Both the position numbers and the translations under genes were made by a program. This document shows, in pieces, positions 21,771 to 30,820 of a stretch of 36,339 nt of DNA. Origin of the DNA: an uncultured Ruminiclostridium sp. (GTDB lineage: Bacteria > Bacillota > Clostridia > Oscillospirales > Ruminococcaceae); the NCBI GenBank assembly GCA_947594425.1, contig CANQED010000020.1, positions 1 through 36,339 of the forward strand, in the 5' to 3' direction. The number at the start of each line of letters is the position of its first letter. Within the stretch, counting starts at the first letter, position 1. Under the pieces are notes generated by a model that was given only the letters and a program-made list of their open reading frames with translations, had not been told where the DNA came from and ran no database searches.

Positions 21771-24280
21771 TAAGTATTTACCACAGGACACCGCAGCATA
21801 TCGGGCTTAAAGTCCCCGCTGTCGAGCGGCTTAGAGCAGAAAAAGCCCTGCACCCTGTCCGCACCGAGCATTATCGCCTCGGACAGCTGCTCTCTGCTCT
21901 CTATCCCCTTGATACATATTTTTAAAGAATTGCAGTGAGCAAGCGATACTACCGCCTCGATAAGTATGCGGTCAAATTCTTCCTTAGAGCCCCTGAGCAC
22001 CTGATAAGGCATGCTTATAACATCTACATAAGGATTTTTCAGCATTTTCAGCGAGATGCTCTCCGCGCCGTAGCTGTCTATCGCTATATTTACCCCGAGC
22101 CTCTTTAGGTCGGTAAGTATACCCGTGCTGTCATTATACGGCAGATTAGCCTTAACGGGTATCTCTAATACAAGGCTAGACGGGTTTAAGCCGCTTTGCG
22201 CGAGAGCGCGCTCGGTATTGCCGACAACCACCCCCGACCTTAACTCCTCGGTCATAAGGTCGACGCTGACTTTAAGCGAGGGAAAACCGTTCTCCTGCGC
22301 CCTCTTGCAAAAGCTGCACGCCTTTTCGGTCACCCAGCCGTCTATCTGCGCGGACAGCCCGAGACTTTCTGCCAAAGGAAAGAGCGTGGAATTGGGTATA
22401 TTTCCGTACAGCGGGTCGTTAAAGCGGACAAGGCTCTCGCAGCAGACAAGCTTTCCCGTCACGGTATCGAATATCGGCTGGTACTTCAGCGAAAAGCCCT
22501 CCATGCCGTTAGCGACGCTCTCGGTTATCCGCCGCTCCATACTGCCCGCGGCGGTGCGTGAGCTCTCGAGCGTGCCCGAATAAAAGGTATAGCTGTTCTT
22601 GCCGAACTCCCTCGCGCGGTACATCGCGACGCTGGCCGCCTTGCATACCTCGTCGGGGGTCTTGCCGTTCAGCGGGTAAAACGCTATTCCCATACTGCAC
22701 CGTATATTATGCTGTACCCCGCGAAACGTCCACGGCTCGCAAAAGCGGTATATCAGCGTGCGCACGAGACTTTTCGCCCCGTCGCTGCCACACCCGGGGA
22801 GGTCTATCATAAATATAGCATTGGAAAAGTAATACACGCCTATATCCTTTATCGGCAGCTTAGACAGATACTCCGCTACGTTTCTGAGCAGCATATCCGA
22901 ATATGTATGCCCGTACACCGCGGATATACTTCGAGTATCGGATATCTTAAAGGCTATCAGCGCGCCGCTTTTGCCGCTGTTAATAAGCTCGGTGAGATCG
23001 CGGCTGAGCTTAGCGCGGTTGGGGATATTGAATATCGAATCGTAAAACGCGAGCTGGCTTAGCCGCCGCTGCGACTCCTCCAACTTCTCCTGCGCGGATA
23101 TCCTCATAAGCAAAGAGGATATTATCTGCGAGATGCTCCTTAGCTGCTTGCGCTCGCGCTGCGACCAAGTGTGCTCGTTCTCGAGCATTTCATAAGAAAT
23201 TATGCTGTCATTATCCCCGTCGGTGAAAAGGTAAAACAGCGCGTAGGCCTTTACCCCGTACTCGCTGAGCTCGTTGTCCTTTCCGGTGGAAAAGCTTGCT
23301 CCGTACTTTCTGAGCTCGGCCGCTATCTCGGTAAAGTATTCAAGGCTGCGCTTTTTTCGCTCGGCTACGCCTCTATGGTATGCGCCGCTGCGGTACCACA
23401 CCCTGTCGGTGCAGTCGCTGCCCGCGAGCCCCGCGATACATATCCTGTCGAGCTTAAAATAATCCCCGACTAGCTCGGTCACGCCCTCGAGCGCTTTCAT
23501 ACCGCTGCTGCTCTCCATAATTATCGCGTAAATATTATTTAAGAGTATCTGCTCCTCCATATTTTGGCTTAGCAGCTTATTAGCGTCCTGCGAATTTTCC
23601 ATCTCGGCGAGCAATGCCGCGAAAGCGTTAGCCATACGCGAGAGGGTCAGCACTAAAGTCTCCCAAAACGGGGTGCTTTCGTTAAGCAGGTCCTCGCTTT
23701 TCGCTCCGAGCACCCACGAGCCGCAGTCGATATGGTTTACCCGTATGCTTTTAGACTTGATATATGGGTAGTCCTCCTGCCGCTTTTTCCCGCCTGTGCC
23801 CTTAGCCGAGCAGATAAGCCGTCCGTCGGGGGCGTATATCCCCGAGAATACCTCCTGAGAGGAAAAGGGCCTTTGCAGGCTGAGCAGATATTCTCTGCCG
23901 AAAATGTCCTCTAAGCTGTCCCCGCGCCGTATATCGGGCAGGACGCTCTCATTCTTGCCGCTGCTGCCGCTAAATTCGTTAACGTCGAGCATATATCCGT
24001 CAAAGCGCACCAGCCTGCCGTTTTCTTCGGTTATCGGGCGGCAGCTGATAAAAAATCGGTGATACCCGCCCTTTACTGCAATGCGGCAGTGCGCCTCGAG
24101 CCTGTCGCCGTCCTCGCGGTAGGACAGCATATCGGTAAAGCGCGGCAGGTCGTCGGGATGTATAAGCTCGCCCGCAGCCTCGCACCTAACTCTCTCGGGT
24201 AGATCTATAATTAAAGGAAACCCCTCGGTAAATTCTATCGTAATGCCCATTATCTTTTGATGATGAGTGTCAAGCTCCAT
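21770..24280 (-). CDS. PAS-GAF-GGDEF-EAL protein with degenerate catalytic sites
   Basis: An 836-residue signalling protein. Residues about 10-105 form a PAS domain (HPDDLPRF...GYHRFFISCRPI), about 230-400 a GAF-like region, about 400-570 a GGDEF fold and about 585-830 an EAL fold. The diguanylate cyclase motif is gone: the position of GGDEF reads SNAIF. In the EAL fold the first Glu survives (ESLVRF), but N became D (VSVDLM), TE became PV (LEIPVK), DD became DS (IAIDSYGAES), the Lys is lost (VDVISMP) and EGVE became KGIE. Neither synthesis nor hydrolysis of cyclic-di-GMP is expected, so it may act as a receptor or scaffold. I chose ATG 24280 behind GGGAGG; a GTG at 24292 overlaps that site. 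Confidence 0.88.
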   Translation of the reverse strand: MELDTHHQKIMGITIEFTEGFPLIIDLPERVRCEAAGELIHPDDLPRFTDMLSYREDGDRLEAHCRIAVKGGYHRFFISCRPITEENGRLVRFDGYMLDVNEFSGSSGKNESVLPDIRRGDSLEDIFGREYLLSLQRPFSSQEVFSGIYAPDGRLICSAKGTGGKKRQEDYPYIKSKSIRVNHIDCGSWVLGAKSEDLLNESTPFWETLVLTLSRMANAFAALLAEMENSQDANKLLSQNMEEQILLNNIYAIIMESSSGMKALEGVTELVGDYFKLDRICIAGLAGSDCTDRVWYRSGAYHRGVAERKKRSLEYFTEIAAELRKYGASFSTGKDNELSEYGVKAYALFYLFTDGDNDSIISYEMLENEHTWSQRERKQLRSISQIISSLLMRISAQEKLEESQRRLSQLAFYDSIFNIPNRAKLSRDLTELINSGKSGALIAFKISDTRSISAVYGHTYSDMLLRNVAEYLSKLPIKDIGVYYFSNAIFMIDLPGCGSDGAKSLVRTLIYRFCEPWTFRGVQHNIRCSMGIAFYPLNGKTPDEVCKAASVAMYRAREFGKNSYTFYSGTLESSRTAAGSMERRITESVANGMEGFSLKYQPIFDTVTGKLVCCESLVRFNDPLYGNIPNSTLFPLAESLGLSAQIDGWVTEKACSFCKRAQENGFPSLKVSVDLMTEELRSGVVVGNTERALAQSGLNPSSLVLEIPVKANLPYNDSTGILTDLKRLGVNIAIDSYGAESISLKMLKNPYVDVISMPYQVLRGSKEEFDRILIEAVVSLAHCNSLKICIKGIESREQLSEAIMLGADRVQGFFCSKPLDSGDFKPDMLRCPVVNT

Positions 24281-24325
24281 TATTCGCCCCACCTCCCGTG
24301 CGTGTCAAATTCATCTATTTATTTA

Positions 24326-24354
24326 ATTTTACCATATCTTTTTCAAAAAATCAA
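24326..24354 (-). promoter_or_regulatory. Promoter of the degenerate GGDEF-EAL gene
   Basis: On the minus strand TTGATT (24354-24349), 17 bases, TAAAAT (24331-24326), about 45 bases upstream of the ATG. Confidence 0.65.
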
Positions 24355-24469
24355 GGTTTTTTATGTAAATTTACAATACGCCGATATTTCTTATGCGCAA
24401 GAAATATATATGCTTCGACAATTTGTCTTATACTGCTGACAAGCGTATATCCCACTGTCCGAAAACAAT

Positions 24470-24503
24470 AAAAAAATACTGCGACCGAAATCAGCCGCAG
24501 TAT
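24470..24503 (-). terminator. Terminator of serC-serA
   Basis: On the minus strand ATACTGCG pairs with CGCAGTAT around a 12-base loop and is followed by a run of T residues. It begins 20 bases after the serA stop. Confidence 0.88.
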
Positions 24504-24523
24504 CTGTATTTAACAAAAATATT

Positions 24524-25687
24524 TTACTTGATAACTCTTACCGAGATAACGGAGTCTATGCCTTTTATCTTATCCTCGATACCGTCGGGGTTGCCCTTTA
24601 CGTCGAGCACGGTGTAGCTGTAATCTTTCTTAGCCTTGCTTGCCATATTCTCGATATTCATACCGCCGTCGGTAGCGCAGCCTGTTATCTTAGTCAGCAC
24701 GCCCTCGACATTCTTATGGATAACACATATCTTAGCGTCGCCCGACTTAGCGAGAGTAACGTCGGGGAGATTTACGCTGTTTACGATATTGCCGTTCTCG
24801 ATATAATCGATTATCTCGTGTACCGCCATAACAGCGCAGTTGTCCTCACTCTCGGGGGTAGACGCTCCGAGGTGCGGTATAGCGATAACGCCCGGTACCC
24901 CGATAACATCATCGGACGGGAAGTCGGTAACGTACGCCGCCATCTTTCCGCTTGCCAAAGCGTCGATGACCGCTTTCTCGTCGGCAAGCCCGCCGCGTGC
25001 AAAATTGAGCACGCGCACGCCGTCCTTCATAGTAGCTATCGTATCGGCGTTGATGAGGTTCTTTGTGTCATTGAGCAGCGGAACATGCAGTGTGATATAA
25101 TCGCAATTCTCGAATATCTCCTTGTTGCTTGCGACATATTTGATATTGGTCGAGAGGTGAAGTGCGCCCTGAAGCGATAAGAACGGGTCTGCGCCCCATA
25201 CCTCCATACCGAGGTCGTTAGCGGCGTTTGCCACGAGTGCGCCTATTGCGCCGAGGCCTATAACGCCGAGCTTTTTGCCCTTTATCTCGGGGCCTGCGAA
25301 TTGGCTCTTGCCTTTCTCTACGAGCTTGCCTACCTCGTCGCCCTTGCCCTTAAGGGTCTTAGCCCAGTCTATAGCGTCGGTGACCTTACGGCTGCTCATA
25401 AGTATACCCATGATAACTAGCTCTTTTACCGCGTTGGCGTTAGCGCCGGGGGTATTGAACACCGCTATGCCCTTTTGCGAGCATACGTCTACGGGGATAT
25501 TATTTACGCCCGCGCCCGCGCGCGCTATAGCGAGCAGCTTGTCGCCGAATTCCATCTCGTGCAGCGACGCCGAGCGTACAAGTATCGCGTCGGGGTCGTT
25601 CTCGTCGTCGCCGAATACGTACTTGCTCTTATCGAGCAGGTCGGTACCGCAAGCGGCTATTTTATTCATTGTCTTTATGCTGTACAT
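24524..25687 (-). CDS. serA: D-3-phosphoglycerate dehydrogenase
   Basis: A 387-residue NAD-dependent dehydrogenase, the first committed step of serine synthesis. The Rossmann motif KKLGVIGLGAIGALVANAA lies near residue 145. Also seen are the NFARGGLADEKAV segment with the catalytic Arg, and IPHLGASTPESEDN with the catalytic His. A C-terminal ACT domain covers about the last 75 residues (KICVIHKNVEGVLTKIT), where serine feedback is usual. The protein is of the short form, without an intervening domain. It lies 20 bases downstream of serC, with AAAGGCAAGACT before its ATG. Confidence 0.95.
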   Translation of the reverse strand: MYSIKTMNKIAACGTDLLDKSKYVFGDDENDPDAILVRSASLHEMEFGDKLLAIARAGAGVNNIPVDVCSQKGIAVFNTPGANANAVKELVIMGILMSSRKVTDAIDWAKTLKGKGDEVGKLVEKGKSQFAGPEIKGKKLGVIGLGAIGALVANAANDLGMEVWGADPFLSLQGALHLSTNIKYVASNKEIFENCDYITLHVPLLNDTKNLINADTIATMKDGVRVLNFARGGLADEKAVIDALASGKMAAYVTDFPSDDVIGVPGVIAIPHLGASTPESEDNCAVMAVHEIIDYIENGNIVNSVNLPDVTLAKSGDAKICVIHKNVEGVLTKITGCATDGGMNIENMASKAKKDYSYTVLDVKGNPDGIEDKIKGIDSVISVRVIK

Positions 25688-25707
25688 AGTCTTGCCTTTC
25701 TTTATTC

Positions 25708-26787
25708 TTAAGAGTTTTCTTCTTCAAACTTCTTCATAAATTCTACGAGCTTCTCTACGCCCTCGATAGGCATAGCGTTGTAGATAGACGCTCTCATGCC
25801 GCCTACGGTTCTGTGACCCTTAAGGTTCTCAAAGCCTGCAGCCTTAGCCTCTTTTACAAACTTAGCGTCAAGCTCTTCACTTCCGGTGACGAAAGGAACG
25901 TTCATAAGCGAGCGGTCTTTCTTTTCTACCGTGCCCTTAAACAGCTTGCTCTGGTCAAGAAAATCGTAAAGGATCTTAGCCTTTTTCTCGTTGTGAGCCT
26001 TCATAGCCTCAAGTCCGCCCATCTTCTTTATCCACTTGAACACCTTGCCGCAGATATATATGCCGTATGCGGGAGGGGTGTTGTACAGCGACTTGTTGTC
26101 GGCGTGGGTCTTGTACTTAAGCATGGTGGGAGTGCCGGGGAGAACGTCCTCGGTGATAAGGTCCTCGCGTATGATAACGATAACTACGCCCGCGGGTCCT
26201 ATGTTCTTCTGAACGCCGCCGTAGATTATGCCGTACTTAGTAACGTCGACGGGCTCGGATAAGAAGCAGGACGATACGTCCGCTACGAGCGTTTTGCCCT
26301 TGGTGTTGGGCAGCTGCTTGAACTTAGTGCCGTATATGGTATTGTTCTCGCAGATATATACATAGTCCGCGTCATCGGGGATATCGAGGTCCGAGCAGTC
26401 GGGTATATAAGAGAAGGTCTTGTCCGCGGAGGACGCGACAGCGATAGCCTCGCCGTAATTTTGTGCCTCCTGATAAGCCTTCTTAGCCCACTGACCCGTG
26501 ATTATGTAAGCGGCCTTTTTGTTCTTCATAAGGTTCATCGGTATCATCGCGAACTGCTGCGACGCGCCGCCCTGTAAAAACAGCACCTTATAATTGTCGG
26601 GGATATTCATAAGATCCCTGATGTCCTGCTCGGCGGTGGTTATGATCTCCTCAAACGCCTTAGAGCGGTGGGACATCTCCATGACCGACATACCCGTGCC
26701 GTTGTAGTCGAGCATTTCCTCGGCAGCCTCTTTAAGTACCTCCTCGGGAAGCACCGCGGGACCTGCGCTGAAATTGTAAACTCTCAT
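25708..26787 (-). CDS. serC: Phosphoserine aminotransferase
   Basis: A 359-residue class V aminotransferase that makes phosphoserine from 3-phosphohydroxypyruvate and glutamate with PLP. It begins VYNFSAGPAVLPEEVLKEAA and has LNYNGTGMSVMEMSHR-type residues, LFLQGGASQQFAMIPMNL, the PLP-lysine motif YGGVQKNIGPAG, and GHRTVGGMRASIYNAM near the end. The length is normal. It is the first gene of serC-serA; the next step, phosphoserine phosphatase, is not nearby. CGGAGGCTAAATCA precedes the ATG. Confidence 0.97.
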   Translation of the reverse strand: MRVYNFSAGPAVLPEEVLKEAAEEMLDYNGTGMSVMEMSHRSKAFEEIITTAEQDIRDLMNIPDNYKVLFLQGGASQQFAMIPMNLMKNKKAAYIITGQWAKKAYQEAQNYGEAIAVASSADKTFSYIPDCSDLDIPDDADYVYICENNTIYGTKFKQLPNTKGKTLVADVSSCFLSEPVDVTKYGIIYGGVQKNIGPAGVVIVIIREDLITEDVLPGTPTMLKYKTHADNKSLYNTPPAYGIYICGKVFKWIKKMGGLEAMKAHNEKKAKILYDFLDQSKLFKGTVEKKDRSLMNVPFVTGSEELDAKFVKEAKAAGFENLKGHRTVGGMRASIYNAMPIEGVEKLVEFMKKFEEENS

Positions 26788-26860
26788 TGATTTAGCCTCC
26801 GTATTTCTTTTTATCCCGCGTTTTTAGGCGGGTATTTTTGCGTATAACGCTATCTCTATA

Positions 26861-26889
26861 ATTATACTATCATTTTCCGACTTTGTCAA
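26861..26889 (-). promoter_or_regulatory. Consensus sigma-A promoter of serC-serA
   Basis: On the minus strand TTGACA (26889-26884), a 17-base spacer, and TATAAT (26866-26861): a perfect match at both boxes. The leader of about 65 bases has a small CCCGC/GCGGG hairpin but no T run. Confidence 0.9.
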
Positions 26890-26932
26890 TCATTTTTTCG
26901 TAAAGCGGCAAATGCGTACAATTATTGACGTG

Positions 26933-27811
26933 TTATTCGATATTCTGTATCTGCTCTCTTATCTTTTCTATCTCGCTTTTCATATCGACGACAAGCTCGG
27001 TGATACGTATATCCGCCGACTTAGAGCCTATGGTATTTGTCTCGCGGTTCATCTCCTGCACGAGAAAATCCAGCTTACGCCCGACCTCGCCGTCGCCGTC
27101 GAGCATTTTGCGCAGCTGACCTATATGCGAGTGCAGGCGCACCGTCTCTTCGTCCACCGCTATCTTTTCCGCAAATATGGCCGCCTCGGTGAGTATACGC
27201 TGCTCGTCTATACCGCTCGTGCCGATGACCTCTTTCAGCTTATCGTACAGCCTCTCGCGGTAGGCAATAGCACTCTCTGGCGAATACTGCTCTACAAGGC
27301 GGGTCATCTCTTCTACCTTAGCAGCCTTTTCGAGCACGTCCGCCTTTAGGCTCTCGCCCTCGGTGCGGCGCATATCGATAAATCTGTCCACCGCCTCGTT
27401 TACTGCCGCGAAAATGTCCTCTTTCAGCTGCCGCTCGCTCTCCTCGTCCTTTATCACGGTAAATACGTCGGGTATGCGAAAAAGGTCCGCCGCCGTAAGG
27501 TCGTCCTCAAGGCCGAGCTCGCCCGCCGCGCTTCTTATAGCGTCTATGTAGCTTTTAGCGGCGGCGCGGTTAATCGTCACGGACTGATCCGCCGCGTCAA
27601 GGTCGTACACCGACAGCGAGAGCTCTATCTTTCCTCGGCTTATGCGGGTTTTGAGCAGATTTTTGAGCTCGGGCTCAAGAAAGCTGTAGGCGCGCCCCGC
27701 CTTTACGCTTATCTCCAAAAACTTATGATTAACGCTCTTTATCTCGGCGATTATCTCTCTGCCGTTTATTATGGTACGCGCCCTGCCGTACCCCGTCATA
27801 CTCTTTATCAT
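26933..27811 (-). CDS. yicC: YicC-family endoribonuclease
   Basis: A 292-residue YicC protein. The N-terminal domain opens with IKSMTGYGRARTIINGREI and includes EIKSVNHKFLEISVK. The C-terminal domain ends with the conserved DFLVQEMNRETNTIGSKS and ITELVVDMKSEIEKIREQIQNIE. The family is now described as a metal-dependent endoribonuclease acting in RNA turnover. ATAAGGAGGACGT precedes the ATG. In many Firmicutes yicC precedes gmk and rpoZ; here it closes an operon of peptidases and a PLP enzyme, and the ser promoter follows. Confidence 0.95.
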   Translation of the reverse strand: MIKSMTGYGRARTIINGREIIAEIKSVNHKFLEISVKAGRAYSFLEPELKNLLKTRISRGKIELSLSVYDLDAADQSVTINRAAAKSYIDAIRSAAGELGLEDDLTAADLFRIPDVFTVIKDEESERQLKEDIFAAVNEAVDRFIDMRRTEGESLKADVLEKAAKVEEMTRLVEQYSPESAIAYRERLYDKLKEVIGTSGIDEQRILTEAAIFAEKIAVDEETVRLHSHIGQLRKMLDGDGEVGRKLDFLVQEMNRETNTIGSKSADIRITELVVDMKSEIEKIREQIQNIE

Positions 27812-27820
27812 ACGTCCTCC

Positions 27821-29077
27821 TTATATTGTCAAAAGCCCCTCGTCAAGCATTGTCTGCGCCGCAAGCAGTACCCCCGTTTTCCCGGTGGGATAGGTAAGTC
27901 CCCCCTGCATCCACACCGCGTACGGCTCTCTCAGCGGTGCGTCGGCGGACAATTCTATGCTCGCCCCCATAGTAAATGCCCCCGCCGCCATAATGACCTT
28001 GCTGTCGTATCCGGGCATATCCCACGGCTCGGGGGCTGCCATACTGTCCACGGGCGAGCCCTTTTGTATCCCTCGGCAAAAGGCGCAGAGCGCTTTCTCA
28101 TTCCCGAGCCTCAGCGCGGTGATGATATCGGTGCGCTTTTCGTTATAGCGCGGGTACACCTCATAGCCGAGCAATTCGTACAGCGCCGAGGCGAACACCG
28201 CGGTCTTTAGCGCGCTCTCCACCGTCTGAGGGGCTAAGAACAGCCCGAGGAACATCTCGCGGTTCTCGTCGAGCGAGCAGCCGACCTCCGCCCCCGTGCC
28301 CACGGTAGTCAGGCGATAGGCGCACAAGTCGACGAGCTCCCTCTTGCCCGCGATATAGCCGCCCGTGCGGGCAATGCCGCCCCCGGGATTTTTGATAAGA
28401 CTGCCCGCGATAAGGTCCGCGCCTACCGATACGGGCTCTTTATCCTCGACAAATTCGCCGTAGCAGTTGTCGGTCATTATCACGGCGTTAGTGTTAACTT
28501 CACGCACGGCGGCGCATATCCTGCCTATGGTGTCTATATCCAGTGACGGGCGCAGCGAATACCCGCGCGAGCGCTGTATGTATATCATCTTACAGCCCTC
28601 AGCCGCGCGCTTTATCCCCTCATAGTCGGGGGTTCCGTCGGGCAACAGCCCCACCTCGGCGTATTTTATGCCGAACTCCTTTAATGACCCGCCGCTGTCG
28701 CCGAATATCACCTCACTTAGCGTGTCGTAGGGTCTGCCCGTAACGCACAGCAATGTATCGTTAGGGCGCAGTATGCCGAACAGTGCCGTAGACAACGCGT
28801 GCGTGCCGTTTACAAAGCCGTGGCGTACAAGCGCAGCCTCGCAGCCGAATATCCTTGCCGCCGCCTCGTCCAATTTATCCCTGCCCGCGTCGTTATAGCC
28901 GTAGCCCGTGGTGCCCTTTAGGTGCATCTCCGACACCCCGCAGTCTATGTATGCGCTAAGCACCTTTTGCCCGTTAAGCTCGGCGGTGCGCGCTATTTGC
29001 CCGAAAGCGTCCGCGCACAGCCGCTCGGCCTTGTCCGCCATATCGCGCAGCCTGCCGTCTATATTAAAAAAGCTCAT
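27821..29077 (-). CDS. YnbB-type PLP enzyme (methionine gamma-lyase family / aluminium resistance protein)
   Basis: A 418-residue fold-type I PLP enzyme of the YnbB family, often labelled aluminium resistance protein or methionine gamma-lyase family. Its marks are YIDCGVSEMHLKGTTGYGYND, FGCEAALVRHGFVNGTHAL, TDNCYGEFVEDKEP and the PLP-lysine segment AGSLIKNPGGGIA. It ends with YPTGKTGVLLAAQTMLDEGLL, also typical. The reaction is likely C-S or C-C lyase chemistry on an amino acid; the substrate is uncertain. The start overlaps the stop of the GNAT gene (ATGA), and yicC follows after nine bases. Confidence 0.92.
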   Translation of the reverse strand: MSFFNIDGRLRDMADKAERLCADAFGQIARTAELNGQKVLSAYIDCGVSEMHLKGTTGYGYNDAGRDKLDEAAARIFGCEAALVRHGFVNGTHALSTALFGILRPNDTLLCVTGRPYDTLSEVIFGDSGGSLKEFGIKYAEVGLLPDGTPDYEGIKRAAEGCKMIYIQRSRGYSLRPSLDIDTIGRICAAVREVNTNAVIMTDNCYGEFVEDKEPVSVGADLIAGSLIKNPGGGIARTGGYIAGKRELVDLCAYRLTTVGTGAEVGCSLDENREMFLGLFLAPQTVESALKTAVFASALYELLGYEVYPRYNEKRTDIITALRLGNEKALCAFCRGIQKGSPVDSMAAPEPWDMPGYDSKVIMAAGAFTMGASIELSADAPLREPYAVWMQGGLTYPTGKTGVLLAAQTMLDEGLLTI

Positions 29078-29805
29078 TTGTCCTCCTCGTCTCTTAATAT
29101 CCTGTATGCCGTTTTCTCACAGCTAAAGCCGTAATGCTCATAAAAGCCGCGCTTGTCCTCCTCGCAAAGCAGCGATATACTGCCGTATCTGCCCGCCGCT
29201 AAAGAGAGTATTTTGCCGCCGAGCCCCTTTCCCCACAGCTCTTTTTTTACTCCTATATGGGATAAGAAAGCCCCCGAGCGGTTCTCGTACAGCACGGTGC
29301 AGGTCGCGGCGGGCATACCCTCGTGACAGAGGAGCAGCATTTTGCTCACCCCATGCCGTACCCTGTGGCAGGTGTCGGTATACCAACGATCGCGCCCCTC
29401 TTTTTCTTTAATATCGAACGCGTCGGATATAACGAAGAACACCGCCTCATAGTCCTCGGTAAAAATATCGTCGCCCGTCAAGGTCTGCTCCTGCCGCTTA
29501 TACATACAGTACAGCGGCTTAGCTGTGCCGTTTTCGTCAACGCCCTCTCGGCAGGTGTCGTTCATTATCAGTGAAAAATGAGGTAGGGTCTTTAGAAACA
29601 ACCCGAGCTCCGCAGTATCCGCGCCGCCTCCCGCCCACGCGAAAACTTCCCCGCCGTAAAGCATAACGGCGGTATCTCTCCCGTGATAAAAGCGGCAGAA
29701 GTCGTATTTGCCCCCATAGGCTCGGTAGTACGCGTCTATCCTCCCCGCGACGGGGCAGTCCGACGGCAGTATCAGCCTGCCGCCGCTTTCAAGCCGCCTT
29801 ATCAT
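29074..29805 (-). CDS. GNAT-family N-acetyltransferase
   Basis: A 243-residue protein whose C-terminal half is a GNAT fold. CHEGMPAATCTVLY and GAFLSHIGVKKELWGKGLGG carry the acetyl-CoA pyrophosphate-binding loop (KELWGKGLGGKIL), followed by YEHYGFSCEKTAYRILR. The N-terminal 110 residues are less conserved. I start at ATG 29805, whose A and TG overlap the stop of the upstream M42 gene (ATGA). A frame opening three codons earlier lies inside that gene. The substrate is unknown; operon position suggests an amino acid or peptide. Confidence 0.85.
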   Translation of the reverse strand: MIRRLESGGRLILPSDCPVAGRIDAYYRAYGGKYDFCRFYHGRDTAVMLYGGEVFAWAGGGADTAELGLFLKTLPHFSLIMNDTCREGVDENGTAKPLYCMYKRQEQTLTGDDIFTEDYEAVFFVISDAFDIKEKEGRDRWYTDTCHRVRHGVSKMLLLCHEGMPAATCTVLYENRSGAFLSHIGVKKELWGKGLGGKILSLAAGRYGSISLLCEEDKRGFYEHYGFSCEKTAYRILRDEEDK

Positions 29806-30818
29806 AATATACAAAGCTCCTCAAATACCGCCCGCGCAAGCTCAGCCGTAGCAAGCGCGTCCTCTTTTTTTATCACGCACGCGGGAGAATGCAGGTACCT
29901 GCACGGCACGGACAGCGCGAGAGTCGGTATCCCTCCTGCGGCGCTGATTATGGACTGGCTGTCATTCCCTCCCGCGATAAGCGTCTTTGTCTGGGCGGCA
30001 ATGCCGAGCGTATTTGCCTTTTGCACAGCCATATCATAAAGCTGTCTCGGGTATATCGCGCCCTTATCCATATAGCTTATAACGCAGCCCTTGCCGAGCT
30101 CGCATATCCTCTGCTCGTCCTCCACCCCCGCAAAGTCGCAGGCGGTAGTGGTCTCGAGTACCACCGCATAGTCGGGCTTTAGCGCATATGCGGCGGCTTT
30201 CGCCCCGCGCGCGCCTATCTCCTCCTGCACGGTAAACGCGCACACTATGTCGTACGGCAATTGCTCGTTAAGCAGCTTCAGCATTATCGCGCAGCCTATG
30301 CGGTCGTCTATCGCCTTAGCCTTTATCATATTGTCGCCGAGCTCGGTATACCCGCAGTCAAAGTACGCCGAGTCCCCCTGCCGCACCCTCTGCTCGGCCT
30401 CTTCTTTGCCGCTTGCGCCTATATCGATAGCGAGCTGCGAGAACTTGACATCGCTCTCGCGCTCTTCCTTAGTCTGTTGGTGCATAGCCTTTGTCCCCGT
30501 CACGCCTATTGTGCCGTTTTTTAAGTGCAATTGCCTGCCTATCACCGTTTCGGCGTTTATCCCGCCGACGGGGGCAAATCTAATATACCCCTCGCCCGTG
30601 ATATATGTCGCGATAAAGCCCACCTCGTCCATATGCGCGGCGAGCATAACTTTATTTTTCGGGGTTTTTGCGCCTTTTTTATTAACGATAACGTTTCCCA
30701 TGCCGTCGATATAATGCTCACAGTCGGCGGGCAGCATAGATATAATGAGCCGTGCGATATCGCCCTCGTCACCGCTGCACCCGTCGGCAAGGCACAGCTT
30801 TTTTAATATATCAAACAT
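29802..30818 (-). CDS. M42-family glutamyl aminopeptidase, copy 2
   Basis: A 338-residue dinuclear metallo-aminopeptidase of the M42 group. AAHMDEVGFIATYI holds the first metal His and the Asp that positions the catalytic base. KAIDDRIGCA holds the bridging Asp, TVQEEIGARGAK the Glu-Glu pair, and VPCRYLHSPACV the last His. M42 enzymes form cytosolic tetrahedral dodecamers that trim N-terminal residues from peptides. It lies three bases after its paralog and overlaps the GNAT gene by four. Confidence 0.94.
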   Translation of the reverse strand: MFDILKKLCLADGCSGDEGDIARLIISMLPADCEHYIDGMGNVIVNKKGAKTPKNKVMLAAHMDEVGFIATYITGEGYIRFAPVGGINAETVIGRQLHLKNGTIGVTGTKAMHQQTKEERESDVKFSQLAIDIGASGKEEAEQRVRQGDSAYFDCGYTELGDNMIKAKAIDDRIGCAIMLKLLNEQLPYDIVCAFTVQEEIGARGAKAAAYALKPDYAVVLETTTACDFAGVEDEQRICELGKGCVISYMDKGAIYPRQLYDMAVQKANTLGIAAQTKTLIAGGNDSQSIISAAGGIPTLALSVPCRYLHSPACVIKKEDALATAELARAVFEELCIL

Positions 30819-30820
30819 AA

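Noticed and set aside
26788-26860. Riboswitch or T-box ahead of serC
   Set aside because: The leader is about 65 bases with only a five-pair hairpin and no T run or T-box sequence.
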